Part shown: piece after piece, positions 8,938 to 16,939 of the stretch
Layout: the number at the start of each line of letters is the position of its first letter
How positions within the stretch are numbered: the stretch's first letter is position 1
Assembly: GCF_030053835.1 (NCBI RefSeq)
Contig: NZ_CP125655.1
Coordinates: 3,162,001-3,226,000 of the forward strand
DNA: 64,000 nt
DNA from: Cellulomonas sp. ES6
Lineage (GTDB): Bacteria; Actinomycetota; Actinomycetes; Actinomycetales; Cellulomonadaceae
Direction of reading: 5' to 3'
Notes under the pieces: model-generated
Database searches by the model: none
The model's input: only the letters and a program-made list of their open reading frames with translations
Told to the model about the DNA's origin: nothing
Translations under genes and position numbers: made by a program

Positions 8938-10332
8938 ATGACCACTGACCTGGCGGCCGGAGCGCCGCTCGACACCTCTGCCCTCGACGAGCTGCGCGCC
9001 GCGCTGACCGGCACGCTCGTCGCACCCGGCGACCCCGCGTGGGACGCCGCACGCCTGCCCTGGAACGTGCTGGTCGACCAGCGGCCGCTCGCCGTCGTCC
9101 AGGCGGCCGACGCGCACGACGTCGCCGCGACCGTCCGCTGGGCCGCCGCGCACCGCGTCCCCGTCACGGCCCAGCCCAACGGCCACGGCGCCAGCCGGTG
9201 GCTCGACGGCGCGGTCCTCGTCCGCACCACCGCGCTCGACGACATCTGGGTGGACGCCGACGCGCGCGTCGCCCGCGTCGGGGCCGGCGTGCGGTGGGGC
9301 GACCTGCAGGTCGCGCTCGACGGCACGGGCCTGACCGGGCTCGTCGGCTCAAACCCCGACGTCACGGTGGTCGGGTACTGCCTCGGCGGCGGCCTGTCCT
9401 GGTTCAGCCGCGCGCACGGCACGGGGGCCGGCTCGGTCCGCGCGGTCGAGGTGGTCGACGCCACCGGGACGCACCGCTGGGTCCGGGGCGACGACCCGGC
9501 CGACGTCGACCTGCTGTGGGCGCTGCGCGGGGGCGGCGGCGACTTCGCGCTCGTCACCGCCGTGGAGCTCGACCTCCACCCGGCGCCGCAGATCACCGGC
9601 GGCCTGCTCGCGTTCCCGGCCGAGGCGGCACCCGCGGTGCTCCGCGCGTTCCGCGAGATCACCCGGGACGCTCCCGAGGCGCTCACCACCTGGGTCGCCG
9701 TGCTGCACCTGCCCGACGCGCCCGTCGTGCCGGAGCCCATGCGCGGGCTGTCCCTCGCGCTGCTGCTCGCCACCTACCTCGGCGACCCCGCGGAGGCCGA
9801 GCGGCTGCTCGCCCCCGCGCGCGCCGCCGGCCCGGTGCTGCGGGACACGTTCCGGGTGCTCGCCCCGGGCGAGGTGGGGCTGCTCGCCGAGGAGCCCGTC
9901 GACCCGAGCCCCGCCGTGCTCGTGGGGACGCGGCTGCACGCGTTCGACGAGGCGGCCGCCGCCCGGCTGCTCGAGGTCGCCGGGGCCGGTTCCGGCACGC
10001 CGCTCATGCAGGTGCAGGTCCGGCACGTCGGCGGCGCCCTCGCGCGCGAGCGGGTGCCGTCCGCCGCCGGGACGGCCGACGAGCCGTACCTGCTGTCCGG
10101 CCTGGCCATGGTGCCGGTGCCGGAGGCGTACGCCCCGGTGGCGGGGGCGCTCGACGGGCTGTTCGCGGCGATGGCCCCGTGGAGCACCGGCACGGCGCCG
10201 CTGACCTTCCTCGACCGGGACGAGACGGTCGGACGGGCGTACCCGCCGGCGACGGTCGACCGGCTGCGCGCCATCAAGGCCGCGGTCGACCCGGCGGGCC
10301 TGTTCCGCAGCAACCGCCCGATCCACGCCTGA
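8938..10332 (+). CDS. FAD-binding oxidoreductase (VAO/BBE type)
   Basis: A 464-residue flavin-dependent oxidoreductase of the berberine-bridge-enzyme-like group. The N-terminal PCMH-type FAD domain shows AVVQAADAHDVAATVRWAA, then VTAQPNGHGASRW (the His is where many relatives link FAD covalently) and GYCLGGGLSWFSRAHG. The C-terminal end, AYPPATVDRLRAIKAAVDPAGLFRSN, is the typical BBE-domain finish. No signal peptide is present, so it acts in the cytoplasm. Substrates of such enzymes range from sugars to secondary metabolites; nothing here fixes the choice. It is divergent from the LuxR regulator, which probably controls it. Confidence 0.88.
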   Translation: MTTDLAAGAPLDTSALDELRAALTGTLVAPGDPAWDAARLPWNVLVDQRPLAVVQAADAHDVAATVRWAAAHRVPVTAQPNGHGASRWLDGAVLVRTTALDDIWVDADARVARVGAGVRWGDLQVALDGTGLTGLVGSNPDVTVVGYCLGGGLSWFSRAHGTGAGSVRAVEVVDATGTHRWVRGDDPADVDLLWALRGGGGDFALVTAVELDLHPAPQITGGLLAFPAEAAPAVLRAFREITRDAPEALTTWVAVLHLPDAPVVPEPMRGLSLALLLATYLGDPAEAERLLAPARAAGPVLRDTFRVLAPGEVGLLAEEPVDPSPAVLVGTRLHAFDEAAAARLLEVAGAGSGTPLMQVQVRHVGGALARERVPSAAGTADEPYLLSGLAMVPVPEAYAPVAGALDGLFAAMAPWSTGTAPLTFLDRDETVGRAYPPATVDRLRAIKAAVDPAGLFRSNRPIHA

Positions 10333-10427
10333 CCCCGGGGGCGGTGTGCCCGGACCCTCGCAGGGGGAGGGTCCCAACCGCCCGCTCCACCCCAGACCCA
10401 CCCCACACCACCCGTCCACACACCCGC

Positions 10428-10496
10428 CGAGTTCGGCAGTCCGGGTGCGAGTTCGGCATCTGCACCTGCCGAACTCGCCTGGGACTGCCGAACTCG
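10428..10496. repeat. Nested double inverted repeat with GAGTTCGGCA core
   Basis: Four copies of a 10-base core form two nested perfect hairpins. The outer arms are CGAGTTCGGCAGTCC (10428-10442) and its exact complement (10482-10496). The inner arms are GCGAGTTCGGCA (10447-10458) and its exact complement (10467-10478), with an 8-base loop TCTGCACC. It fills the gap between the FAD oxidoreductase and the acylphosphatase gene. There is no T-run, so it is not a textbook terminator; it looks like a REP/BIME-style interspersed palindrome. I saw no second copy in this window. Confidence 0.8.
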
Positions 10497-10567
10497 CGGG
10501 AGGCGGGCAGCCGTCGCGGGAGCGGGTCGGCCTGGCGGCAGCCCTGCCGGCCGCGCAGACTGGCCGG

Positions 10568-10837
10568 GTGATCGCCCGGACCGTCGTCGTGCACGGGGTC
10601 GTCCAGGGTGTGGGGTTCCGCGCGTCGATGGCGGCGGAGGCCCGGCGGCTGGGCGTGACCGGGCACGTCCGGAACCGGCCGGACGGCACCGTCGAGGCGC
10701 ACGTCGAGGGCCCGCAGGACGCCGTCGCGGCGCTGGTGGACTGGGCTCGCCGCGGGCCCCGGTTCTCCGAGGTGACGCACGTCGACGTGCGCGACGCCGT
10801 GCCGTCCGGGGCCGAGAGCTTCGTCGTCGAGCGCTGA
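10568..10837 (+). CDS. acyP: Acylphosphatase
   Basis: An 89-residue acylphosphatase, which hydrolyses acyl phosphates. The catalytic region VVHGVVQGVGFRASMAAEA contains the conserved phosphate-binding loop and Arg, and GHVRNRPDGTVEAHVEGP carries the catalytic Asn and the second family signature. Length is normal for the family. The GTG start lies six bases after CAGACT, consistent with leaderless transcription. It sits alone between a nested inverted repeat and an alpha/beta hydrolase gene. Confidence 0.93.
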   Translation: MIARTVVVHGVVQGVGFRASMAAEARRLGVTGHVRNRPDGTVEAHVEGPQDAVAALVDWARRGPRFSEVTHVDVRDAVPSGAESFVVER

Positions 10838-10939
10838 GACCGGGACGTCCTGCGGCCCCGGCCGGCGCCGCCCGGGACGTCCGCGCACAGCGGCCACCCG
10901 CCCGGCGCGCGTGTCGGGGGTCGCGGCTACCGTCGGTGC

Positions 10940-11674
10940 ATGGACGTCATCCTCATCCCCGGGTTCTGGCTCGACGCGTCCTCCTGGGCGCCGGTCTCCG
11001 CGGCCCTGGAGGCCGCCGGGCACACCCCGCACCCCGTCACGCCGCTCGGCGCCGGCGGTGCGGCGGACGAGGTCGCGGGCATCACGCTGGCCGACCAGGC
11101 GGCCGCGGTCGTCGAGCTGGTCGACAGCCTCAGCGGCCCCGTGGTCGTCGTCGGCCACAGCGGCGGCGGTGCGGTGGCGCACGCTGTCGCGGACGCGCGG
11201 CCGGACCGCGTCGAGCAGGTGGTCTACGTCGACAGCGGCCCGCTCGCGGACGGCGGGGTCGTCAACGACGAGCTGCCCGTGGTGGACGGCGTCGTGCCGC
11301 TGCCGGACTGGGGCGCGTTCGAGGACGAGGAGCTCGAGGAGTTGTCCGAGCAGCTCCGGGCGGACTTCCGGGCGCGCGCGCTCACCGTCCCGCCGCTGGT
11401 CGCGGCCGGCCCGCAGGTGCTGCACGACGAGCGGCGGTTCGACGTCCCGGTCACCGTCATCACCTCGACGATGCCGGAGGCCCTGCTGCGCGAGCTCATG
11501 GCGAAGGGCCACCCCTACGTGCAGGAGCTCGCCCGGGTGCGCGACGTGACGATCGTCGAGCTGCCGACCGGGCACTGGCCGCAGCTCAGCCGCCCGGACG
11601 ACCTGGCCGTCGCGGTGGTGCGCGCGGTGTCCGGCGAGGCCGACGCGGAGGAGGCCATGGCCGTCCCGACGTGA
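10940..11674 (+). CDS. Alpha/beta-fold hydrolase
   Basis: A 244-residue alpha/beta hydrolase. The opening VILIPGFWLDASSWAPV holds the oxyanion-hole region, VVVVGHSGGGAVAHAVA is the nucleophile elbow (catalytic Ser in GHSGG), and IVELPTGHWPQLSRPDDLA carries the catalytic His. An acidic lid-like insertion (WGAFEDEELEELSEQL) sits between. There is no signal peptide. The ATG is six bases after TACCGT, a leaderless arrangement. The substrate is unknown. Confidence 0.88.
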   Translation: MDVILIPGFWLDASSWAPVSAALEAAGHTPHPVTPLGAGGAADEVAGITLADQAAAVVELVDSLSGPVVVVGHSGGGAVAHAVADARPDRVEQVVYVDSGPLADGGVVNDELPVVDGVVPLPDWGAFEDEELEELSEQLRADFRARALTVPPLVAAGPQVLHDERRFDVPVTVITSTMPEALLRELMAKGHPYVQELARVRDVTIVELPTGHWPQLSRPDDLAVAVVRAVSGEADAEEAMAVPT

Positions 11675-11728
11675 GTTAACTCCACTCCACTATAGTTTAC
11701 TCGACTATAGTGAACTTCGGTGGAGTAA
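11675..11728. promoter_or_regulatory. AT-rich operator-like leader of the DUF234 ATPase gene
   Basis: A short AT-rich island in otherwise very GC-rich DNA. It holds two copies of the palindrome ACTATAGT (11689-11696 and 11704-11711, 15 bp apart) flanked by ACTCCAC (11684-11690) and its complement GTGGAGT (11720-11726). The whole forms an imperfect inverted repeat of about 50 bp immediately between the hydrolase stop and the ribosome site AAGGAGG (11727-11733). Likely promoter plus operator; the protein that binds it is unknown. Confidence 0.6.
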
Positions 11729-11744
11729 GGAGGGGTGGACCGGG

Positions 11745-13172
11745 GTGTTCGTCGGACGATCGCGCGAGCTGGCCGCCCTCGAGCGGCAGATGGACGTGGT
11801 CCGTGAGGGCCGTAGGGCCGACGCCGGAGTGGCGGTGCTGCTGCGCGGACGCAGGCGGGTCGGCAAGTCACGCCTGGTGGGCGAGCTCGTCCGACGCCTG
11901 GGCGTGCCGACGGTGACCTTCCAGGCCGCCCGAGGCGCGCCGCTCGGTCAGGAGCTGGCGCTGCTCGCCCAGGCGGTCGCCGACTCGGACCTGCCGGCCG
12001 CCGACGTGGCACGGGACTCGACCCCCTCGACGCTGACCGCCGCGCTGACGCTGCTCGCGGCCGCGCTCCCGGACGACACGCCGTCCGTCGTCGTCCTCGA
12101 CGAGGTCCCCTGGCTGCTCGAGCAGGCGCCCGGCGCGGCCGGCGAGCTCCAGCGGGTGTGGGACGCCAGGCTCTCCCGCAAGCCGGTGCTCCTGCTGCTC
12201 CTGGGGTCCGACCTCGCGACGATGGAGCGTCTCACGGGCCCGGACCAGCCGTTCCACGGGCGCGCGACCGAGATGGTCCTCGACCCGCTGTCCCCGGCGG
12301 AGGTCGGCGGCATGTGCGGGGTCGGGGCCTTCGACGCCGTGGACGCGTACCTCGTCACCGGGGGCCTGCCGCTCGTCGCCCAGGAGTGGCAGTCCGGGGC
12401 GTCGCTGGAGCAGTTCCTCGAGTCGTCGTTCGGGACCTCCACCAGCGCCCTGGTCGTGTCCGGGAGCCGGGTGCTCGACGCCGAGTTCGGCGAGGGGACC
12501 ATCGCGCGGCAGGTCCTCACCGCCATCGGAGGGCGGGGTGAGCGCACGTTCTCCGGCATCCAGGGTGCCGCGCGGGGCGAGCCGCTCAACGCGACGACGC
12601 TGACCGGCATGCTCGGCACGCTCACCCGCAAGCGTGTGGTCGCGACGGACGACCCGCTCTCGACCAGGTCGGCGCCGCGCAACCGGCGGTACCGGGTCGC
12701 CGACCCGTCGCTGCGCTTCTGGCTCGCCTTCGTCGAGCCCGCGCTCGGGGAGGTCGACCGCGGCCGACCCGATCTGGCGCTGGCGCGCGTGCAGCGGGGT
12801 TTCGCCGCCTGGCGGGGCCGCGCGGTGGAGCCCATCGTCCGGGGTGCCCTGGAGAGGCTGCTGCCCGACGAGCGGTTCCCCGAGGTGACCCGGGTCGGCG
12901 GGTGGTGGCCGCGCAGCAACCAGCCCGAGGTCGACCTCGTGGGGACGGCCGGTGCGCCGGGGCCCGTCCACCTGGTCGGCACGGTGAAGTGGCGCTCCGG
13001 GGCACGGGTGCGGGCGGACGAGGTGCAGGCGCTCGCCGATGACGCGGTCGCGGTACCCGGGGTCACCGCGGGCACCTCCCTGGTGGCGGTGTGCCCGGCC
13101 GGCGCGGAGCCCGGCCTGCCGCTCGCGGCGACGTGGGGCGCGGAGGACCTCCTCGCAGCCTGGCCGCGTTGA
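11745..13172 (+). CDS. AAA ATPase with C-terminal DUF234 (degenerate PD-(D/E)XK) domain
   Basis: A 475-residue ATPase of the archaeal/bacterial DUF234 group. Walker A is GRRRVGKS (35-42) and Walker B is VVVLDEVPWLL near residue 110. A winged-helix part follows, then the C-terminal domain, which in relatives resembles a restriction-type nuclease fold. Here the segment PEVDLVG keeps the acidic residues, but the usual acidic-x-Lys motif reads GTVKWR (412-417): Thr413 stands where an acid is expected, so the nuclease-like site is probably inactive. The GTG start follows AAGGAGG by 11 bases. Function of the family is not settled; its AT-rich leader suggests acquisition by transfer. Confidence 0.85.
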   Translation: MFVGRSRELAALERQMDVVREGRRADAGVAVLLRGRRRVGKSRLVGELVRRLGVPTVTFQAARGAPLGQELALLAQAVADSDLPAADVARDSTPSTLTAALTLLAAALPDDTPSVVVLDEVPWLLEQAPGAAGELQRVWDARLSRKPVLLLLLGSDLATMERLTGPDQPFHGRATEMVLDPLSPAEVGGMCGVGAFDAVDAYLVTGGLPLVAQEWQSGASLEQFLESSFGTSTSALVVSGSRVLDAEFGEGTIARQVLTAIGGRGERTFSGIQGAARGEPLNATTLTGMLGTLTRKRVVATDDPLSTRSAPRNRRYRVADPSLRFWLAFVEPALGEVDRGRPDLALARVQRGFAAWRGRAVEPIVRGALERLLPDERFPEVTRVGGWWPRSNQPEVDLVGTAGAPGPVHLVGTVKWRSGARVRADEVQALADDAVAVPGVTAGTSLVAVCPAGAEPGLPLAATWGAEDLLAAWPR

Positions 13173-13229
13173 CGCCGTCGTGCTGCGCGCCTCCCGCCTG
13201 CGTGGATGACATGTCAGGCGCGCCTCGCC

Positions 13230-13235
13230 TACCAT
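13230..13235 (+). promoter_or_regulatory. Candidate -10 box for the LytTR/GHKL operon
   Basis: TACCAT at 13230-13235 is the best -10 match in the 178-bp gap before the response regulator gene. A perfect palindrome TGACATGTCA (13207-13216) lies just upstream, between the expected -35 and -10, and might be an operator. This gap holds no other gene that I can support. Confidence 0.35.
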
Positions 13236-13350
13236 CGGCGCGACTCGCCGGAGCCTCCTGCGCGAGGGGGCGTCACGCAGGTTCGACCGGGCTCCGGCCG
13301 GCCGGCGTGCCCCCACCGGTGCACGCCGCAGAACCCCCGGGAACGGCACT

Positions 13351-14064
13351 GTGATCAGGATCGGCATCGTCGAGGACGACCCCGCGAGCGCGGCGCTGCT
13401 CGTCGAGCACCTGCGCCGCTACGAGCGCGAGCACGACGAGGAGTTCCGCATCTCGGCGTTCCCCGACGGCGCGGACATCGTCGCGGCGTACCGGCCGGAC
13501 TTCGACATCCTGCTACTGGACGTCGAGATGCCGCGGCTCGACGGGCTCAGCGCGGCGTCGCAGATCCGGCTCGTGGACCCGGACGTCGTCATCATCTTCA
13601 TCACCAACATGACGCAGCACGCCATCAAGGGGTACGAGGTCGACGCGCTGAGCTACGTCCTCAAGCCGGTGCCGTACTTCGCGTTCGCGCAGGAGATCAA
13701 GCGCTCCGTGGCCCGGCTGCGGCGCCGCTCCGCCGACTACCTGCTGCTGACCGTCGACGGCGGCCTGGTGCGGGTCGCGACCGACGACATCGTGTTCCTC
13801 GAGTCGGCCAAGCACCGCACGACCGTGCACACGGTCGACGGCCGGCACTCGGTGGTCGGGCCGCTCAAGGCGCTCGAGGCGCAGCTCGAGGGCAAGAGCT
13901 TCTTCCGCAGCAACAGCGGCTACGTGGTGAACCTGCGGCACGTGCTCGGCGTGCACGGCAGCAGCTGCCTCATGGTCGGGGGCCACGACCTGCTGGTGAG
14001 CCGGTCCCGCAAGAAGGCGTTCCTGGCGGCGCTCACCGACTACCTCGGGGCGCGGCACGCATGA
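13351..14064 (+). CDS. LytTR-family response regulator
   Basis: A 237-residue two-component response regulator. The receiver domain (about 1-120) has the acidic pair in GIVEDD, phospho-acceptor Asp57 in LLLDVEMPRLDG, and the conserved Lys in VLKPV. The C-terminal LytTR DNA-binding domain (about 135-235) is recognised by VFLESAKHRTTVHT and SFFRSNSGYVVNLRHVLGV. LytTR proteins bind two imperfect direct repeats about 21-22 bp apart, usually as activators. The gene overlaps the downstream sensor kinase by ATGA. I propose its targets are the three repeat pairs in front of the GH3 genes downstream. Confidence 0.95.
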   Translation: MIRIGIVEDDPASAALLVEHLRRYEREHDEEFRISAFPDGADIVAAYRPDFDILLLDVEMPRLDGLSAASQIRLVDPDVVIIFITNMTQHAIKGYEVDALSYVLKPVPYFAFAQEIKRSVARLRRRSADYLLLTVDGGLVRVATDDIVFLESAKHRTTVHTVDGRHSVVGPLKALEAQLEGKSFFRSNSGYVVNLRHVLGVHGSSCLMVGGHDLLVSRSRKKAFLAALTDYLGARHA

Positions 14065-15416
14065 TCATGGAGACCCTGCCGGACATCCCGCGGGCGCTGA
14101 CGGGCGTCGCGGAGTGGCTGGCGTGCCTGGTGTACATCCTGCTGCGCCGGCAGCGGCTGCCCCGCCTGCGGTTCGCCGCCCTGGCCGCCGTGGCGCTGGT
14201 GGTGCAGGTGGGCGTGCAGGAGCTCGCGGACCAGCTCCCGCTCCAGCTGTGGACGGTCGGCATGGCCGCCGCCGTGGCTGCGATGTACGGGTTCATCCTG
14301 GCGGCGACGCGCGTCTCCCTCCGGGACGCCGGCTACTTCGCGGCGCGCGCGCTGGTGCTGGCGGAGCTGGTCGCCGCGCTGCACTGGCAGATGCACTGCT
14401 TCTTCTTCCTGCCGGACGGCCGGCCGGGACTGGTGTGGCAGGCGGCGTTCTTCGTGCTGGTCTACGCCGTCGCGTTCGTGGGGGTCTTCGTCGTCGAGGC
14501 GCGGCACTTCCGCCCGGCGCAGGCCCTGGACGTCACGCCGGGCGAGCTGGCCTCCGCGGTCGCGATCGCGCTGGTGACGTTCTTCATGAGCAACATCAGC
14601 TTCCTCAACGCCAACACGCCGTTCAGCGGGCGCCTGGGGCTCGAGATCTTCTACATCCGGACGCTGGTGGACCTGTGCGGGTTCGTGGCGCTGTACGCGC
14701 AGCAGGGGCAGCGCCTGCAGCACCGCGCGCGGGCGGAGGTGCAGGCGATCGACGAGATGCTGCGCCGGCAGCACGAGCAGTACCTGCAGTCCAAGCGCAG
14801 CATCGAGATCGTCAACCGCAAGTACCACGACCTCAAGCACCAGATCGGCGTGATCCGCGCGGAGGGCGACCCGGGCCGCCGCGCGTCGTACCTGGACGAC
14901 CTGGAGGCGAGCGTGTCCGGCTACGCCGCCCAGGCGGACACCGGCAACGGCGTGCTGGACGTCATCCTCACCACCAAGAGCATGGAGTGCGCCGAGCGGG
15001 GCATCGACCTGACGTACGTCGTGGACGGGGCGGTGCTCGACTTCATGTCCGCGATGGACGTCGCGGCGGTGTTCGGCAACGCGCTGGACAACGCGATCGA
15101 CGGCGCGCGGGCGGTGCCGGACCCGGAGCAGCGGCTCATCAAGGTCGCCGTCTACGCCCGGGACCGGTTCGCGCTGCTGACGGTCGAGAACTGGTTCACG
15201 GGCGAGCTCCGCACCGAGGACGGCCACATCGTGACCCGGCGCGCCGACCGGACGCGGCACGGCTACGGCCTGAAGTCCATCCGCTACACCGCGGAGAAGT
15301 ACGGCGGCTCCATGACGGTGAACGTCGAGGACCAGTGGTTCGTGCTGCGGGTGCTGCTGCCGCTGCCGCAGGGCCGCCCGGCGGCGGAGGCTCCGGCGGC
15401 CGCGCCCGCCCGCTGA
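14061..15416 (+). CDS. GHKL-type (AgrC-like) sensor histidine kinase
   Basis: A 451-residue membrane histidine kinase. The first 215 residues form about six hydrophobic helices (for example LACLVYILL, FAALAAVALVVQVGV, ALVTFFMSNISFL) with little extracytoplasmic sequence, as in AgrC-type sensors. A coiled-coil leads to the phospho-acceptor region YHDLKHQIGVI (His256), then the N-box NALDNAIDGA and the G-box HGYGLKSIRYTAEKYGG of the GHKL ATPase. It is cotranscribed with the LytTR regulator (ATGA overlap), a standard pairing. No signalling-peptide gene of the AgrD type is visible nearby, so the stimulus is open. Confidence 0.94.
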   Translation: MIMETLPDIPRALTGVAEWLACLVYILLRRQRLPRLRFAALAAVALVVQVGVQELADQLPLQLWTVGMAAAVAAMYGFILAATRVSLRDAGYFAARALVLAELVAALHWQMHCFFFLPDGRPGLVWQAAFFVLVYAVAFVGVFVVEARHFRPAQALDVTPGELASAVAIALVTFFMSNISFLNANTPFSGRLGLEIFYIRTLVDLCGFVALYAQQGQRLQHRARAEVQAIDEMLRRQHEQYLQSKRSIEIVNRKYHDLKHQIGVIRAEGDPGRRASYLDDLEASVSGYAAQADTGNGVLDVILTTKSMECAERGIDLTYVVDGAVLDFMSAMDVAAVFGNALDNAIDGARAVPDPEQRLIKVAVYARDRFALLTVENWFTGELRTEDGHIVTRRADRTRHGYGLKSIRYTAEKYGGSMTVNVEDQWFVLRVLLPLPQGRPAAEAPAAAPAR

Positions 15417-15422
15417 CGTCGG

Positions 15423-16667
<1,245 letters not shown>

Positions 16668-16720
16668 TCACGACGGCCCCGGATGCCGTGACCGGGCCGT
16701 GACCTCCTCGTGATCTCGCG

Positions 16721-16790
16721 GACTGTTCGTGGACGCAAAGCGACCGTCCGTGCACCCGGGCCCCTGCGTCGGCGGGCCGGTTCCTAGCGT
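16721..16790 (+). promoter_or_regulatory. LytTR-like direct repeat pair and -10 box, GH3 gene 1
   Basis: GACTGTTCGTGGACGC (16721) and GACCGTCCGTGCACCC (16742) match at 12 of 16 positions and start exactly 21 bp apart, the geometry of LytTR-family binding sites. A TAGCGT -10 box follows at 16785-16790, 43 bp after the start of the second repeat. The same arrangement precedes the other two GH3 genes. It lies in the 368-bp gap between glf and the first GH3 gene, where I see no further gene. Binding by the local LytTR regulator is inferred. Confidence 0.65.
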
Positions 16791-16939
16791 GACGCTCGCG
16801 GCACCGAGGACCAGGACGTCCAGGGGCCGCGATCGGTTCGCTCACTGCGCTGTGTCGCGCACGTGCCGCCCGGACCGCCCCGATGACGGAGCGGCCCGGC
16901 CGGGCGCTGACAGGGCCGACAGACGACAAGGGAAGGTCG

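Noticed and set aside
13173-13350. Possible signalling-peptide gene before the LytTR/GHKL pair
   Set aside because: The AgrC-like kinase suggested looking for an AgrD-like peptide or AgrB. Frames here are arginine- and proline-rich with no peptide-like sequence or start signal.
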